Source of the DNA: Candidatus Rokuibacteriota bacterium
GTDB taxonomy: Bacteria > Methylomirabilota > Methylomirabilia > Rokubacteriales > CSP1-6
Length of the DNA stretch: 64,000 bases
NCBI GenBank assembly: GCA_003220225.1
Contig: QHRU01000042.1
Location: forward strand, 25,696-89,695
Direction: 5' to 3'
The notes beneath the pieces are model-generated. The model saw nothing but the letters and a program-made list of their open reading frames with translations. It had not been told where the DNA came from and did no database searches. Position 1 is the stretch's first letter; each line of letters begins with the position of its first letter. Positions 27,010 to 35,005 of the stretch are shown here, one piece after another. The translations under genes and the position numbers were made by a program.

Positions 27010-28280
27010 GCCTTGGGGCGCGGGAACACGAACTTCTGCAGGGCGGCTTCCTTGGGCCAGACGGCCACCGGCCGCTGCCGGAGGATCTGGATCATGGTCG
27101 GGATCGCGTTCGGGTTGTCGCCGATCTCGTTGAAGTGGATCGGCCCGCCGTACTGCATGAGGCCGGCGCTGTACGTCGTCTTCTGGATCGCGTCCACGAT
27201 GGCGTCGGGATCGTCGAGCTTCGCCGCGCGCTCGAGCACGTCGGCGACCACGAAGATGGCGTCGTACGAGTAGCCGGAGTTCGTGTCGAAGAGCCGGCCG
27301 CCCGAGCGCTTCTGATATTCCTCGGCGAGCTGCTGGGTCTTCGGATTGCGGAAGTTCGGCCAGGGGTTGCTGGCCATCACGTATTCGAGGTCTCCCTTGA
27401 GCGCCGCGAGCTGGCCCGCCTCGTAGAGCCCGGGGCTGCCCGGGCCCACGATGCCGAGGGACTCGACGCGCTGCTTGCGAATCTCCGGCAGCAGGAGCTG
27501 CGCGCTCGCCGGCCGCGTGATCGGCGCGATCACGTCGGGCTTGAGCGCCTTCAGCCGCGCCACCTCCGTCGAGAGGTCCGAGGGCGGCTCCGGCCACGGG
27601 ATCACCTCGTCCTCCAGCAGCGTCCACGCCGGCTTCGCCGCCTTGTACGCGGCCAGGAAGCCACGCGACTGGTTCAGGCCGAAGAGGTCGTTGCAGTGCA
27701 TCAGCACGACGCGCCGGGGCGTGACCTTCGCCTCCGCGAAGATCTCGGTGAAGTAGCGCACCGCGCTGCGTCCGAACCCCGAGCCCGTCGGGAAGTTGCG
27801 GTAAACGTACTGGACCTTCTGCTGGCCCTCCTTCACCGCCTTCGCCACGTTGGCGGTGATCGGATCCGCGGCGGCGATGTCGATGAGGAACGGCAGCCGC
27901 TTCTGCTGCGCGACCGAGACCATGGCCGCCGTGCTCCCGGAGTCGAACGAGCCCACCAGCATCTGCGCGCCCTGGTTGACCACGCGCTCGGCCTCGACGC
28001 GGCCGTTCTCGGGCTTGCTCTGCGTGTCGCCCGTGATCAGCTCGAGCTGCAGCCCGCCCTTGCCCTTCACGCCGCCGGCGGCGTTGACGGCCTCGACGGC
28101 GAGCTGGGCGCCGAGCCGGCAGGCCTGGCCCGGCTCGGCGAGCGGGCCCGTCACGGGGTGAATCGCGCCGATCTTGAACGGCTTCGGCTGCGCGCGGAGC
28201 GGAAGCGGCACGCCGGCGACGGCGGCGCCGGCCACGGTGGTCTTGAGGAACGCACGCCGGCTGAGTTGGCGCATCGTCAT
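27006..28280 (-). CDS. livK: ABC importer substrate-binding protein, LivK/peripla_BP_6 type, Tat-exported (Liv operon 1)
   Basis: A 424-residue periplasmic binding protein with a twin-arginine signal (SRRAFLKTT). The Leu/Ile/Val-binding fold shows KIGAIHPVTGPLAEPGQ, AVEAVNAAGGVKG, LVGSFDSGSTAAM and an N-terminal lobe ending in VYRNFPTG. It defines the substrate of the LivHMGF complex encoded just downstream. AAGGAGG lies 5 nt before the first ATG; a second ATG two codons later is possible. The Shine-Dalgarno sits in a short inverted repeat (GCCTC-AAG-GAGGC). Confidence 0.92.
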   Translation of the reverse strand: MTMRQLSRRAFLKTTVAGAAVAGVPLPLRAQPKPFKIGAIHPVTGPLAEPGQACRLGAQLAVEAVNAAGGVKGKGGLQLELITGDTQSKPENGRVEAERVVNQGAQMLVGSFDSGSTAAMVSVAQQKRLPFLIDIAAADPITANVAKAVKEGQQKVQYVYRNFPTGSGFGRSAVRYFTEIFAEAKVTPRRVVLMHCNDLFGLNQSRGFLAAYKAAKPAWTLLEDEVIPWPEPPSDLSTEVARLKALKPDVIAPITRPASAQLLLPEIRKQRVESLGIVGPGSPGLYEAGQLAALKGDLEYVMASNPWPNFRNPKTQQLAEEYQKRSGGRLFDTNSGYSYDAIFVVADVLERAAKLDDPDAIVDAIQKTTYSAGLMQYGGPIHFNEIGDNPNAIPTMIQILRQRPVAVWPKEAALQKFVFPRPKA

Positions 28281-28356
28281 TCGAGCCTCCTTGAGGCCGT
28301 CGAGATAGAAGCGCTCCAACTCTACTACCAGCGACCAGGCTTGTAGCGGCGGTCGA

Positions 28357-29853
28357 CTAACGGCCCTGACGCACGAAGGCCTTTCGGAACACGTGGTCGG
28401 CCACGCGCCGGCCCTGGGCGATGCCCTCGGTCTTGTCGAACACCCAATGGATGCCCAGGTAGATGCGGCTCTGGCCGTTCTCTTCCTCGGCCTCGGAGAG
28501 CGACGCGAAGCTACGCGGCACGAGCGGGCGCGCGTTGCCCTCGTTGTCGAGCGTCTCGCCGTTGAGCTCGTCCGACACGAATGTGAAGGCAATGCGGTCG
28601 GTCCCGTAGAAGTCGCGCAAGATCTGGAAGAGCGCGCCGCCGAACCCCGCGTGGCCCGAGGGGTATGCCGGGAACGGCGGGGTGAAGTTCGGGCCGTTGA
28701 GGTTGCTCGCGGGCGCGCCGAGCGGTGAGTACGTGGGATCGGGTGGCGTCCTCAGATTGCCGTCGGACTCGCGAATGCCGGTGACCGGGCGCCAGAACAC
28801 GTAGTGGTACTTCGACTCCCAGATCGCGACCCCGGCGTCGGCGATCGCCACGTTGACCAGGGCCAGGAGACGGGCGAGCTCGATGCCGCCCGTCCTGCGC
28901 TGCTCGGCGATGTGCAGCACGATCTGGTTATAGAGCCGTGGCGGCGCGCACAGGGTCGGCGTGCCGTCGTACGCCCAGAAGATGCCGGTGAGCGTCTGAT
29001 CGGCGGTCCGCACGGTGGGGGTGACGATCCCGTCGCCGCCCACCGCCTTCACTTCGTTGTACGCGCCCGTGTACTCCCGATTGTCGAGATCGGGCGGCGG
29101 CGGAACGCGAAACTGATCGCCCGACCGGAGCACGAACGGCGTGACGTCTCCCCAGTGAGCGCCCAACGCGAGCGGGTTCTGGCTGATCGGGTCCTGGCGC
29201 CACTTGCCGGGCGCGTCGCTGGTGATGTAGTCGATGCCGATGCGCGGCTCAGGGTGCGCCGCGCCGTCGTTGGCGCGGCGCGCGAGGATGGCGGCGGCGG
29301 CCGCACGCCCGAGCGTGACGCCGTTGGCTTTGGCGCGCCCGTCGCGGAGGGCGCTGAGGTCTTCGACGAGCTCGGCGTCGAAATCGGCCTTCTGCGAAGG
29401 GAAGAGCGCGGTCAGCGTGTCGTGCGCGGCCACCGCAATGGCGGCCTCGACAGACGCGTCCTGGGAGGCAGCGCGAAGACGCGTGTAGCTCTGGAAGCCC
29501 CCGACGACAGCGTTCACGGCGTCGAAGACCGCGATGTGGACGATGGCCAGGGCCCGACTCGAGCGTCCCGGCCCGAACTGCTCGCCGAACACGCGTGGAT
29601 CACCGGGCGGGACCGGCGTGTGGTCGACGCCGCTGGCGTCGACGGCGATCTGGTTCCAGTGGCGAAGACGGTCCGTGACGCCCGGGCCGCGCTGCCGCCG
29701 GCGTCTCGGCTCACGCGGGTTCGGGCGAGCGTCGAAGCGCGGCCCGAGGGCGTCGCGGAGACCGCCCTGGATTCCGTCGGCGCCGGCGGGGACCGGCAGA
29801 CCGAGCGCGAGCATCCCCAGCACGAACGCGCGTCGCGATGACCGGCTGCTCAT
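28357..29853 (-). CDS. Vanadium-dependent haloperoxidase-like protein (PAP2 superfamily), Tat-exported
   Basis: A 498-residue secreted protein with an SRRAFVLG twin-arginine signal and a Pro/Arg-rich linker to about residue 60. The C-terminal half has the full vanadate/phosphate pocket: K348 and R355 (KYHYVFWRPVTG), S399-G400-H401 (AYPSGHAGFGG), R463 and the axial H469 (SRIYLGIHWVFD). Bacterial homologues are annotated as vanadium chloroperoxidases or as phosphatases of the same fold. Halogen specificity cannot be read here. The gene stands alone and diverges from the racemase-family gene. Confidence 0.85.
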   Translation of the reverse strand: MSSRSSRRAFVLGMLALGLPVPAGADGIQGGLRDALGPRFDARPNPREPRRRRQRGPGVTDRLRHWNQIAVDASGVDHTPVPPGDPRVFGEQFGPGRSSRALAIVHIAVFDAVNAVVGGFQSYTRLRAASQDASVEAAIAVAAHDTLTALFPSQKADFDAELVEDLSALRDGRAKANGVTLGRAAAAAILARRANDGAAHPEPRIGIDYITSDAPGKWRQDPISQNPLALGAHWGDVTPFVLRSGDQFRVPPPPDLDNREYTGAYNEVKAVGGDGIVTPTVRTADQTLTGIFWAYDGTPTLCAPPRLYNQIVLHIAEQRRTGGIELARLLALVNVAIADAGVAIWESKYHYVFWRPVTGIRESDGNLRTPPDPTYSPLGAPASNLNGPNFTPPFPAYPSGHAGFGGALFQILRDFYGTDRIAFTFVSDELNGETLDNEGNARPLVPRSFASLSEAEEENGQSRIYLGIHWVFDKTEGIAQGRRVADHVFRKAFVRQGR

Positions 29854-30116
29854 GAGGTCGCTCCTGTCTCGGCGGAGCCACCGCGGGTGCGGGCAAGATG
29901 GAGGAGAGCAGACGTCGTGCCAGACCAGCGTCCAGCGGCGGCGACCCGGAATCTCAACGGGTTCGAGCGCGGCGCTCGGTCGTCACGTCGCCGGCGAAGA
30001 CAGCGCGTCACAGCGTGTCAAGCGGCGTGACACCGCGCGAGCTCATTCGCGAAACTGACGCGCGCGTCGCCGCGGGACATGCCGGAGAGCCATCGCGCGC
30101 GCGCGTATAATGCCGC
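29854..30116. other. Intergenic region between divergent genes
   Basis: 263 bp with no ORF of note. It holds a TTGACA on the minus strand (30021-30016) without a convincing -10 at the right distance, several short TGTCAC/GTGACA-like repeats (30008-30032: GCGTCACAGCGTGTCAAGCG and GGCGTGACACC) and, at the right end, the TATAAT of the plus-strand gene. The repeats may be a regulator site but I cannot name one. Confidence 0.3.
30106..30111 (+). promoter_or_regulatory. Consensus -10 box, probable leaderless promoter
   Basis: A perfect TATAAT ends 5 nt before the GTG start codon at 30117. With the usual 6-8 nt to the transcription start, the first transcribed base falls at or next to the GTG, so the message would be leaderless. 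No convincing -35 is present and there is no Shine-Dalgarno. Confidence 0.5.
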
Positions 30117-30842
30117 GTGCGCATCGGAGTCCTCGTCCCGCCCGGCAACCCGACGGTGGAGCCCGAGCTCTACCGCATGGCGCCGGCGCAGGTGACGATC
30201 CACTTCGCGCGGCTGGACTCCGGTGCCGAGAGCGGCGATCCCGGCAGTCGTACGGGGATGGAGGACCGCACGCGCGCGTATCTGGCCGGTCTTCCGCTCG
30301 TCGCGCGCGGACTCGCCCAGGTACGCCCGGCCGTCGTCGTGCTCGCCCACACCGCCTCGAGCTACGCCAACGGCTTCGCGAACGAGCCGGCGCTCGTGGA
30401 GCGGCTCTCGTCGCTCACGGGCGCGCCGGGGGTGACAGCGGCCGGGGCCGTACGCGCCGCGCTCCAGCACCTCGGTGCCAAGCGCCTGGCGCTCGGCACG
30501 CCGTACCAGGAGAGCGTGAGTCTGCAGGGCAGGGCCTACTGGCAGGCCGCGGGCTTCGAGATCGTCGGCTACCGGCGGCTCGGCGACGTGGGATCGATCT
30601 ACGACGAGACCGAGGAGCGCGCGTACGAGCTGGCGCGCCTGGCCGATGCGCGAGAGGCCGACGCGGTGCTGCTGAGCGGCACCGGACTGCCGACGATCGG
30701 CGTGCTCGAGCGTCTCGAGCGCGACCTCGGCAAGCCGGTCGTCAGCAGCATCCAGGCCTGCCTGTGGCAGGCCCTGCGCGTGGCCGGCCGGCCTCAGCCC
30801 ATCGCGGGCTTCGGTCGGCTCCTCCGCGACGTCGCGCGCTGA
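30117..30842 (+). CDS. Asp/Glu racemase-family protein (maleate isomerase/arylmalonate decarboxylase-like) lacking both catalytic cysteines
   Basis: A 241-residue protein with the maleate cis-trans isomerase/AMDase layout: MRIGVLVPPGNPTVEPEL at the N-terminus, VVLAHTASSYANG in the middle, and LLSGTGLPTIGVLERLE followed by LGKPVVSSIQACLWQALRVAG. In maleate isomerase the second segment reads CTS-like and the third SCTNL-like, each with a catalytic cysteine. Here those positions are His/Thr and Gly, and the only cysteine lies in QACLW. So the normal two-base chemistry is unlikely. It may be a divergent enzyme or a binding protein. It starts at a GTG directly behind a TATAAT box. Confidence 0.75.
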   Translation: MRIGVLVPPGNPTVEPELYRMAPAQVTIHFARLDSGAESGDPGSRTGMEDRTRAYLAGLPLVARGLAQVRPAVVVLAHTASSYANGFANEPALVERLSSLTGAPGVTAAGAVRAALQHLGAKRLALGTPYQESVSLQGRAYWQAAGFEIVGYRRLGDVGSIYDETEERAYELARLADAREADAVLLSGTGLPTIGVLERLERDLGKPVVSSIQACLWQALRVAGRPQPIAGFGRLLRDVAR

Positions 30843-30882
30843 CGCACCACGTCCGCGAGCCCTGCGAGACGATCCTCAGCGT

Positions 30883-31062
30883 GGCTACTCGCTGTCCCAC
30901 AGCCAGGCCAACTTCGCCGCGTTCCGCGCGGCGGGCGGCCGCGGCACGTTCAGCGAGCTCGAGGCGCCGCCGAATCCGTTCGGCGGCCACGGGCTCTTCG
31001 CCTATCCCGACGTCTGGGCCTCCGCCGTGGACGCCTATCTGAAGCGCCGCGGCCTGCCCTGA
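30883..31062 (+). pseudogene. C-terminal remnant of an alpha/beta hydrolase (dienelactone-hydrolase-like)
   Basis: Reading from 30883 gives GYSLSHSQANFAAFRAAGG, then ELEAPPNPFGGHGLFAYPD, WASAVDAYLKRRGLP and a stop. The GGHGLF block carries the histidine expected near the C-terminus of dienelactone-type hydrolases. There is no start codon in frame after the preceding gene stop, and the nucleophile and acid portions are absent, so it is a decayed 3' fragment. It is absent from the ORF track in this frame. Confidence 0.5.
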
Positions 31063-31081
31063 CCGCGGCGCCGCGCGAGGC

Positions 31082-31924
31082 TCAGCGCGCGCCGAGACCG
31101 TCGTAGCAGAGCCGCGCCATCCGTCCGATGAGCTGCGCGGCGGCCGCGAAGCCCGGCGTGCCGTCGGGCAGCGCCGCCGGCACGCGGTCCGTGAACGCGG
31201 TCAGGATGCAGAGCGGACGGTCGTCCTTGAAGAGGATGCCCGCGTCCATGTAGCCGCGTGCGCCGGTGCCCGTCTTGTGCGCGACTTTCGCGCCGAGCGG
31301 CAGCAGCGAGGGCAGCCGCGTCTTGTACTTCTGCCACGAGAGGATGTCGAGCCCGAGCCGGCAGAGCTCCGGCGTGGAGCCCAGCCGCGCCGCGACGGCG
31401 GGATCGGTCGTGCCCTTGAGGATCAGCTCGAGCAGCAACCCCTGGTCGTTCGGCGTCGTGCTCGTCACCTGCTCGAGCGTATGGTCGGCGGGCAGCTTCG
31501 GCGGGAGCCCGAAGCGATGGATCGTCGCCGTCATGCCGACGCCCTCGCACCAGCTCTGGAGGTTGCCAAGCCCGACGAGGTCCACCACGTGCCCGGTGCA
31601 CGTGTTGTCGCTGACGATGATCATCATCACCAGCGCGTCGCGGAACGTGATCCAGAACCCCGGCGTGAGGTGCTGAAACGTGCCGGACTCGTTGTTCTGG
31701 AAGCGCGCCTCGATCGTCACCTTCTGATCGAGCGCGAGCTTGCCCGCGTGCACGGCCGCGAGCGCCGCCATCATGATCGAGATCTTGCGCGTGCTCGCCG
31801 ACGGCACCGGCACGTCGCCGAGGCGATCGGCGCGCGCGCCGGTCGCGACGTCTTTGAGATACCAGCTCGCGTGGAAGGGCGCGGCATCGCACAGGGCGTC
31901 GAGGCGTTCGACCAGCTCTCGCAT
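31082..31924 (-). CDS. Beta-lactamase-fold serine hydrolase (class A-like) without the general-base glutamate
   Basis: A 280-residue class A-like domain starting at the ATG at 31924. The nucleophile tetrad S44-T-R-K47, S105-D-N107 and K217-T-G219 are present and ordered normally. In TEM-1 the omega loop from Arg161 to Thr-Thr spans 21 residues; the same span here (R137 to TT) has equal length, and Glu166 falls on P142, so the deacylating glutamate is missing. No signal peptide is seen, so it may be cytoplasmic. It begins 2 nt after a peptide-type binding-protein gene. It is more likely a peptidase/esterase-like or inactive homologue than a resistance enzyme. Confidence 0.82.
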   Translation of the reverse strand: MRELVERLDALCDAAPFHASWYLKDVATGARADRLGDVPVPSASTRKISIMMAALAAVHAGKLALDQKVTIEARFQNNESGTFQHLTPGFWITFRDALVMMIIVSDNTCTGHVVDLVGLGNLQSWCEGVGMTATIHRFGLPPKLPADHTLEQVTSTTPNDQGLLLELILKGTTDPAVAARLGSTPELCRLGLDILSWQKYKTRLPSLLPLGAKVAHKTGTGARGYMDAGILFKDDRPLCILTAFTDRVPAALPDGTPGFAAAAQLIGRMARLCYDGLGAR

Positions 31925-31926
31925 GA

Positions 31927-33525
31927 CTACCTCCGCTCCAGCCAGACGTTCCAGAAGTGCATGTACGGTCCGGGCTCGTAGCCCTGGACGTCCTTGCGCC
32001 GCGCGTCGAGGCGGAAGTAGTCGCCGAGCCTGATGCGCGGCGCCTCCGCGTAGAAGATGGTCTGGACCTTTTCCCAGATCGCGACACGCTTCTTCAGATC
32101 GAACTCGCGCCCCATGGCCTGCAGGAGCGCTTCCTTGTCCGGATGGCACCACCAGCCCGGCCAGTCGCACAGCACCTGCGCCGCCACCGTCGGCTCGGGC
32201 AGGAAGACGAACGCCGTGCTGAACGCGTCCCACAGCTCCGGCTTGGCGCGGCGCTGGACGACGGTGGCCCAGTCGGCGACTTGCAGGTCGATCTTGAAGC
32301 CGACTTCCTCGAGCTGGCTCTTGGCCACGAGCGCAGGCTTGTAGTGATGCTCGTACTCGGTGGTGACGAGCCAGCGCACCGGCTGGCCCGCGTAGCCCGC
32401 GTCCTTCAAGATGCGCTTGGCCTTGTCGCGGTCGCGCTGGTTGTACGCGGCGGCGGCGACGCGTGAGTGATAGGGCTGCTCCTGGAAGACGATGCCCGGG
32501 TCGAGGCGGTAGAAGTCTTTGTGGCCGAGGCCCGCGAGCATCATCGGCTCGACGTCCAGCGTCGCCTGGATCGCCTGGCGCAGGCGCTTGTCCGTCATCA
32601 GTCCCTGCCTGGTGTTCAGCACGACCGTCGCCCAGCCGTACGGCTTGACCACGACGGGCTCGACGCCCTGCGTGGCCTTGATCCGGTCGTACTGATCGGG
32701 CTTGATCTGCTGGATGTACTGATACTCGCCGGTGGCGATCCCCGCCTGCCGCGTGGCGTAGTCGGGTACCGGCAGGAAGAGCAGCTCGTCGACGTGGGCG
32801 ACGCGCTGGCCCGCGAGGCCGCTGGCGGGCTCGCTGCGTGCGGCGTAGCCGTCGAAGCGCGCCAGCTTGATGTGGCGATCGGGCCGGTGCTCGACGAACT
32901 TGAACGGCCCGGTGCCGACGTACTCCTTGAGCTGTCCCTCGCCCGTCGCGTCCACGACCTCCTTGGGATAGATGAAGGCTGCGCTGTCGACGTGGGCCAG
33001 GATCGTCAGCAGGCTGCTCGAGGGCTCCTTCAGCCGGATCTCGACGCCGAGCGGCCCCTTCGCCTCGACGGCCTCGACATTCTTGAAGACGGACTTGCCG
33101 GGGCTGGACGTCGCGCCCCAGCGCTTGAGCGAGGCGACGACGTCCGGCGCGCCCAGCGTCTTGCCGTTGTGGAACTTGACGCTGTTGCGCAGGTGGATGA
33201 CGTAGCGCCGGCCGCCGTCGAGGGCTTCCGCGCGCTCGGCGAGGAGCGGCACGGGCTGGTACTTCGCGTCGAGCGCGAACAGCCCCTCGTAGATGTTGAT
33301 GACGATCTCGCGGGTGATCACCGCCGTCGTCGCGTGCGCGTCGAGCGTCGGCGGCTCGCCGATCAGCGCGATGCGCAGGACGCCGCCTGTTTTGGCCGCG
33401 GGCGCCGGCTTGGCCGTGGGCGCTGGCTTCGTCGCCGGCGCCTGCGCCTCGCCGGACGAGGCGGCCAGCCACGCCGCGATGGCCAGCAATGCCGCGACTC
33501 CGAGAGCCCGGGGGACACGGTGCAT
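31927..33525 (-). CDS. ABC transporter substrate-binding protein, peptide/nickel (SBP family 5) type
   Basis: A 532-residue OppA/DppA-like protein. The signal peptide (VAALLAIAAWLAASSGEAQA) is followed by a Pro-Ala-Lys linker (three KPAP/KPAPAAK repeats). The SBP_bac_5 fold then shows GGVLRIALIGEPPTLDAHATT, YEGLFALDAKYQPVPLLAE, VIHLRNSVKFHNGKTLGAPD and YVGTGPFKFVEH. AGGAGG is 6 nt before the ATG. No cognate permease or ATPase genes are adjacent; the only partner in the unit is the beta-lactamase-fold hydrolase. It probably works with a transporter encoded elsewhere. Confidence 0.92.
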   Translation of the reverse strand: MHRVPRALGVAALLAIAAWLAASSGEAQAPATKPAPTAKPAPAAKTGGVLRIALIGEPPTLDAHATTAVITREIVINIYEGLFALDAKYQPVPLLAERAEALDGGRRYVIHLRNSVKFHNGKTLGAPDVVASLKRWGATSSPGKSVFKNVEAVEAKGPLGVEIRLKEPSSSLLTILAHVDSAAFIYPKEVVDATGEGQLKEYVGTGPFKFVEHRPDRHIKLARFDGYAARSEPASGLAGQRVAHVDELLFLPVPDYATRQAGIATGEYQYIQQIKPDQYDRIKATQGVEPVVVKPYGWATVVLNTRQGLMTDKRLRQAIQATLDVEPMMLAGLGHKDFYRLDPGIVFQEQPYHSRVAAAAYNQRDRDKAKRILKDAGYAGQPVRWLVTTEYEHHYKPALVAKSQLEEVGFKIDLQVADWATVVQRRAKPELWDAFSTAFVFLPEPTVAAQVLCDWPGWWCHPDKEALLQAMGREFDLKKRVAIWEKVQTIFYAEAPRIRLGDYFRLDARRKDVQGYEPGPYMHFWNVWLERR

Positions 33526-33594
33526 GGAAGGCCTCCTGTGGGGTTCGTACGATACCGCGGACCGCCCCCGGCCGAAAGCGCTAGAGTGTCGCCG

Positions 33595-34989
33595 ATGAGC
33601 GGGCCGCTGGTCATTCACGGAGCCACCATCGTCACGGCCGACGATGCCGGCACGCTCCACCCCGATGGCGCGCTCGCCGTGGAGCACGGGCGGATCGTCG
33701 CGCTGGGTCCCGCCGCCGACGTGCTCGGGCACTATGCGTCGGCCGAGCGGATCGACGCGCGCGGCCGCGTGATCCTGCCGGGCTTCGCCAACACCCACAC
33801 GCACCTGGCCCGAGTGCTCGCGCGCGGGATCTACGAGGACCTCTCCCCGCCCCACACGCCGCCATTCACCGGCGGCCTCGCGCCGCTGCCGTTGCCGTCG
33901 CTGTCCGCCGACGAGGAGCGCCTGATGGCCGTGCTGGGCGCGCTGGAGGCGATCCGTAGCGGCACCACGCTGGTATTAGAGGAGGGCGCCCAGCTCGAGC
34001 GCTACGCGCAGGCGCTGGCGGATACGGGCCTCCGGCTCGTGCTCTGCGAGCGCGCGTGGGACCGCGGGCGGGCGTCGATCGGCCAGCCGGGTCCGTTCGA
34101 GCGAGACGCGGCGCTGGCCGAGGCCGGCCTCGCGCGCATCCGAGAGTTCCACGCGCGGTGGCACGGTCGCGGCGACGGCCGCGTCAGCGCCGGCGTCGCC
34201 GCGTGGGCGCCCGATCTCTGCTCACCGGAATTGCTCGGGCGCGTGCGCAAGCTCCAGGACGAGCTCGACGCGCTCGCCACGCTCCATCTGAGCCAGATCT
34301 GGGGCGAGGTCGCGGCCATTCGCGAGCAGCGCGGCGTCACGCCGGTCGAGTACGTCGCGCGCTGCGGCTTGCTGTCCCCGCGCCTGATCGCCGCCCACTG
34401 CCGCTGCATGACCGCAGAGGAGGAAGCCACGCTGGGCGCCTCCGGCGCCGCCGTCGCGATCAATCCCGCCATCGCCGCGCGCCGCGGGCTCGCCGCGCGC
34501 ATCGACGAGCTCGAGCGCGCGGGCTGTCTCGTCACGCTCGGCACCGACAACATGGCCGAGGACATGATGGAGGTCGTGCGCACGGCGATGTTCATGGAGC
34601 GCGTGCGCCGCGCCGACGGCCGTCAGCCGACGCCGGAGCAGGCGCTGACGTGGGCCACGCGCAACGGCTATCGCGCGCTCGGTATTCCCGACGGCGGCTG
34701 GCTGGCGCCGGGCAATCGCGCCGACTTCATCGTCGTCGACTTCCGCCGCCCGCACCTCACGCCCGCGCTGCGCCCCGTCTCGTGCTTCGTGCACCAGGGC
34801 CAGGCCGGCGACGTCGAATCCGTGATGGTGGACGGGCGCTGGCTCATGCGCGACCGGCGCGTGCTGACCCTGGACGAGCCCGCGATCGTCGCCGAAGCCG
34901 AGCGCGTGGCGCGCGCGGCGTGGACGCGGTTGTTCGCCGAGCGCCCGGATCTGAAGGCGCCGCCCGGCCTCGATCTGTCGCCGCGTTAG
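33595..34989 (+). CDS. Amidohydrolase (guanine deaminase/SsnA/atrazine-hydrolase-like)
   Basis: A 464-residue metal-dependent hydrolase with an N-terminal beta domain and a TIM barrel. Metal ligands are visible as H68-T-H70 (FANTHTHLAR), a barrel His in ATLHLSQ, another in AAHCRCM and the Asp in LGTDNMAE. The C-terminal strand RADFIVVDFRRPHL is typical. Members remove amino or chloro groups from purines, triazines or related rings. I start it at the ATG at 33595; the 840-aa track ORF is an upstream shadow. It diverges from the peptide-type binding-protein gene by 69 bp, so they may be co-regulated. Confidence 0.9.
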   Translation: MSGPLVIHGATIVTADDAGTLHPDGALAVEHGRIVALGPAADVLGHYASAERIDARGRVILPGFANTHTHLARVLARGIYEDLSPPHTPPFTGGLAPLPLPSLSADEERLMAVLGALEAIRSGTTLVLEEGAQLERYAQALADTGLRLVLCERAWDRGRASIGQPGPFERDAALAEAGLARIREFHARWHGRGDGRVSAGVAAWAPDLCSPELLGRVRKLQDELDALATLHLSQIWGEVAAIREQRGVTPVEYVARCGLLSPRLIAAHCRCMTAEEEATLGASGAAVAINPAIAARRGLAARIDELERAGCLVTLGTDNMAEDMMEVVRTAMFMERVRRADGRQPTPEQALTWATRNGYRALGIPDGGWLAPGNRADFIVVDFRRPHLTPALRPVSCFVHQGQAGDVESVMVDGRWLMRDRRVLTLDEPAIVAEAERVARAAWTRLFAERPDLKAPPGLDLSPR

Positions 34990-35005
34990 TTCACGAACAC
35001 CAACG

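Noticed and set aside
31082-31924. Calling a functional class A beta-lactamase resistance gene
   Set aside because: The general-base Glu166 position is Pro, there is no ExxLN motif and no export signal.
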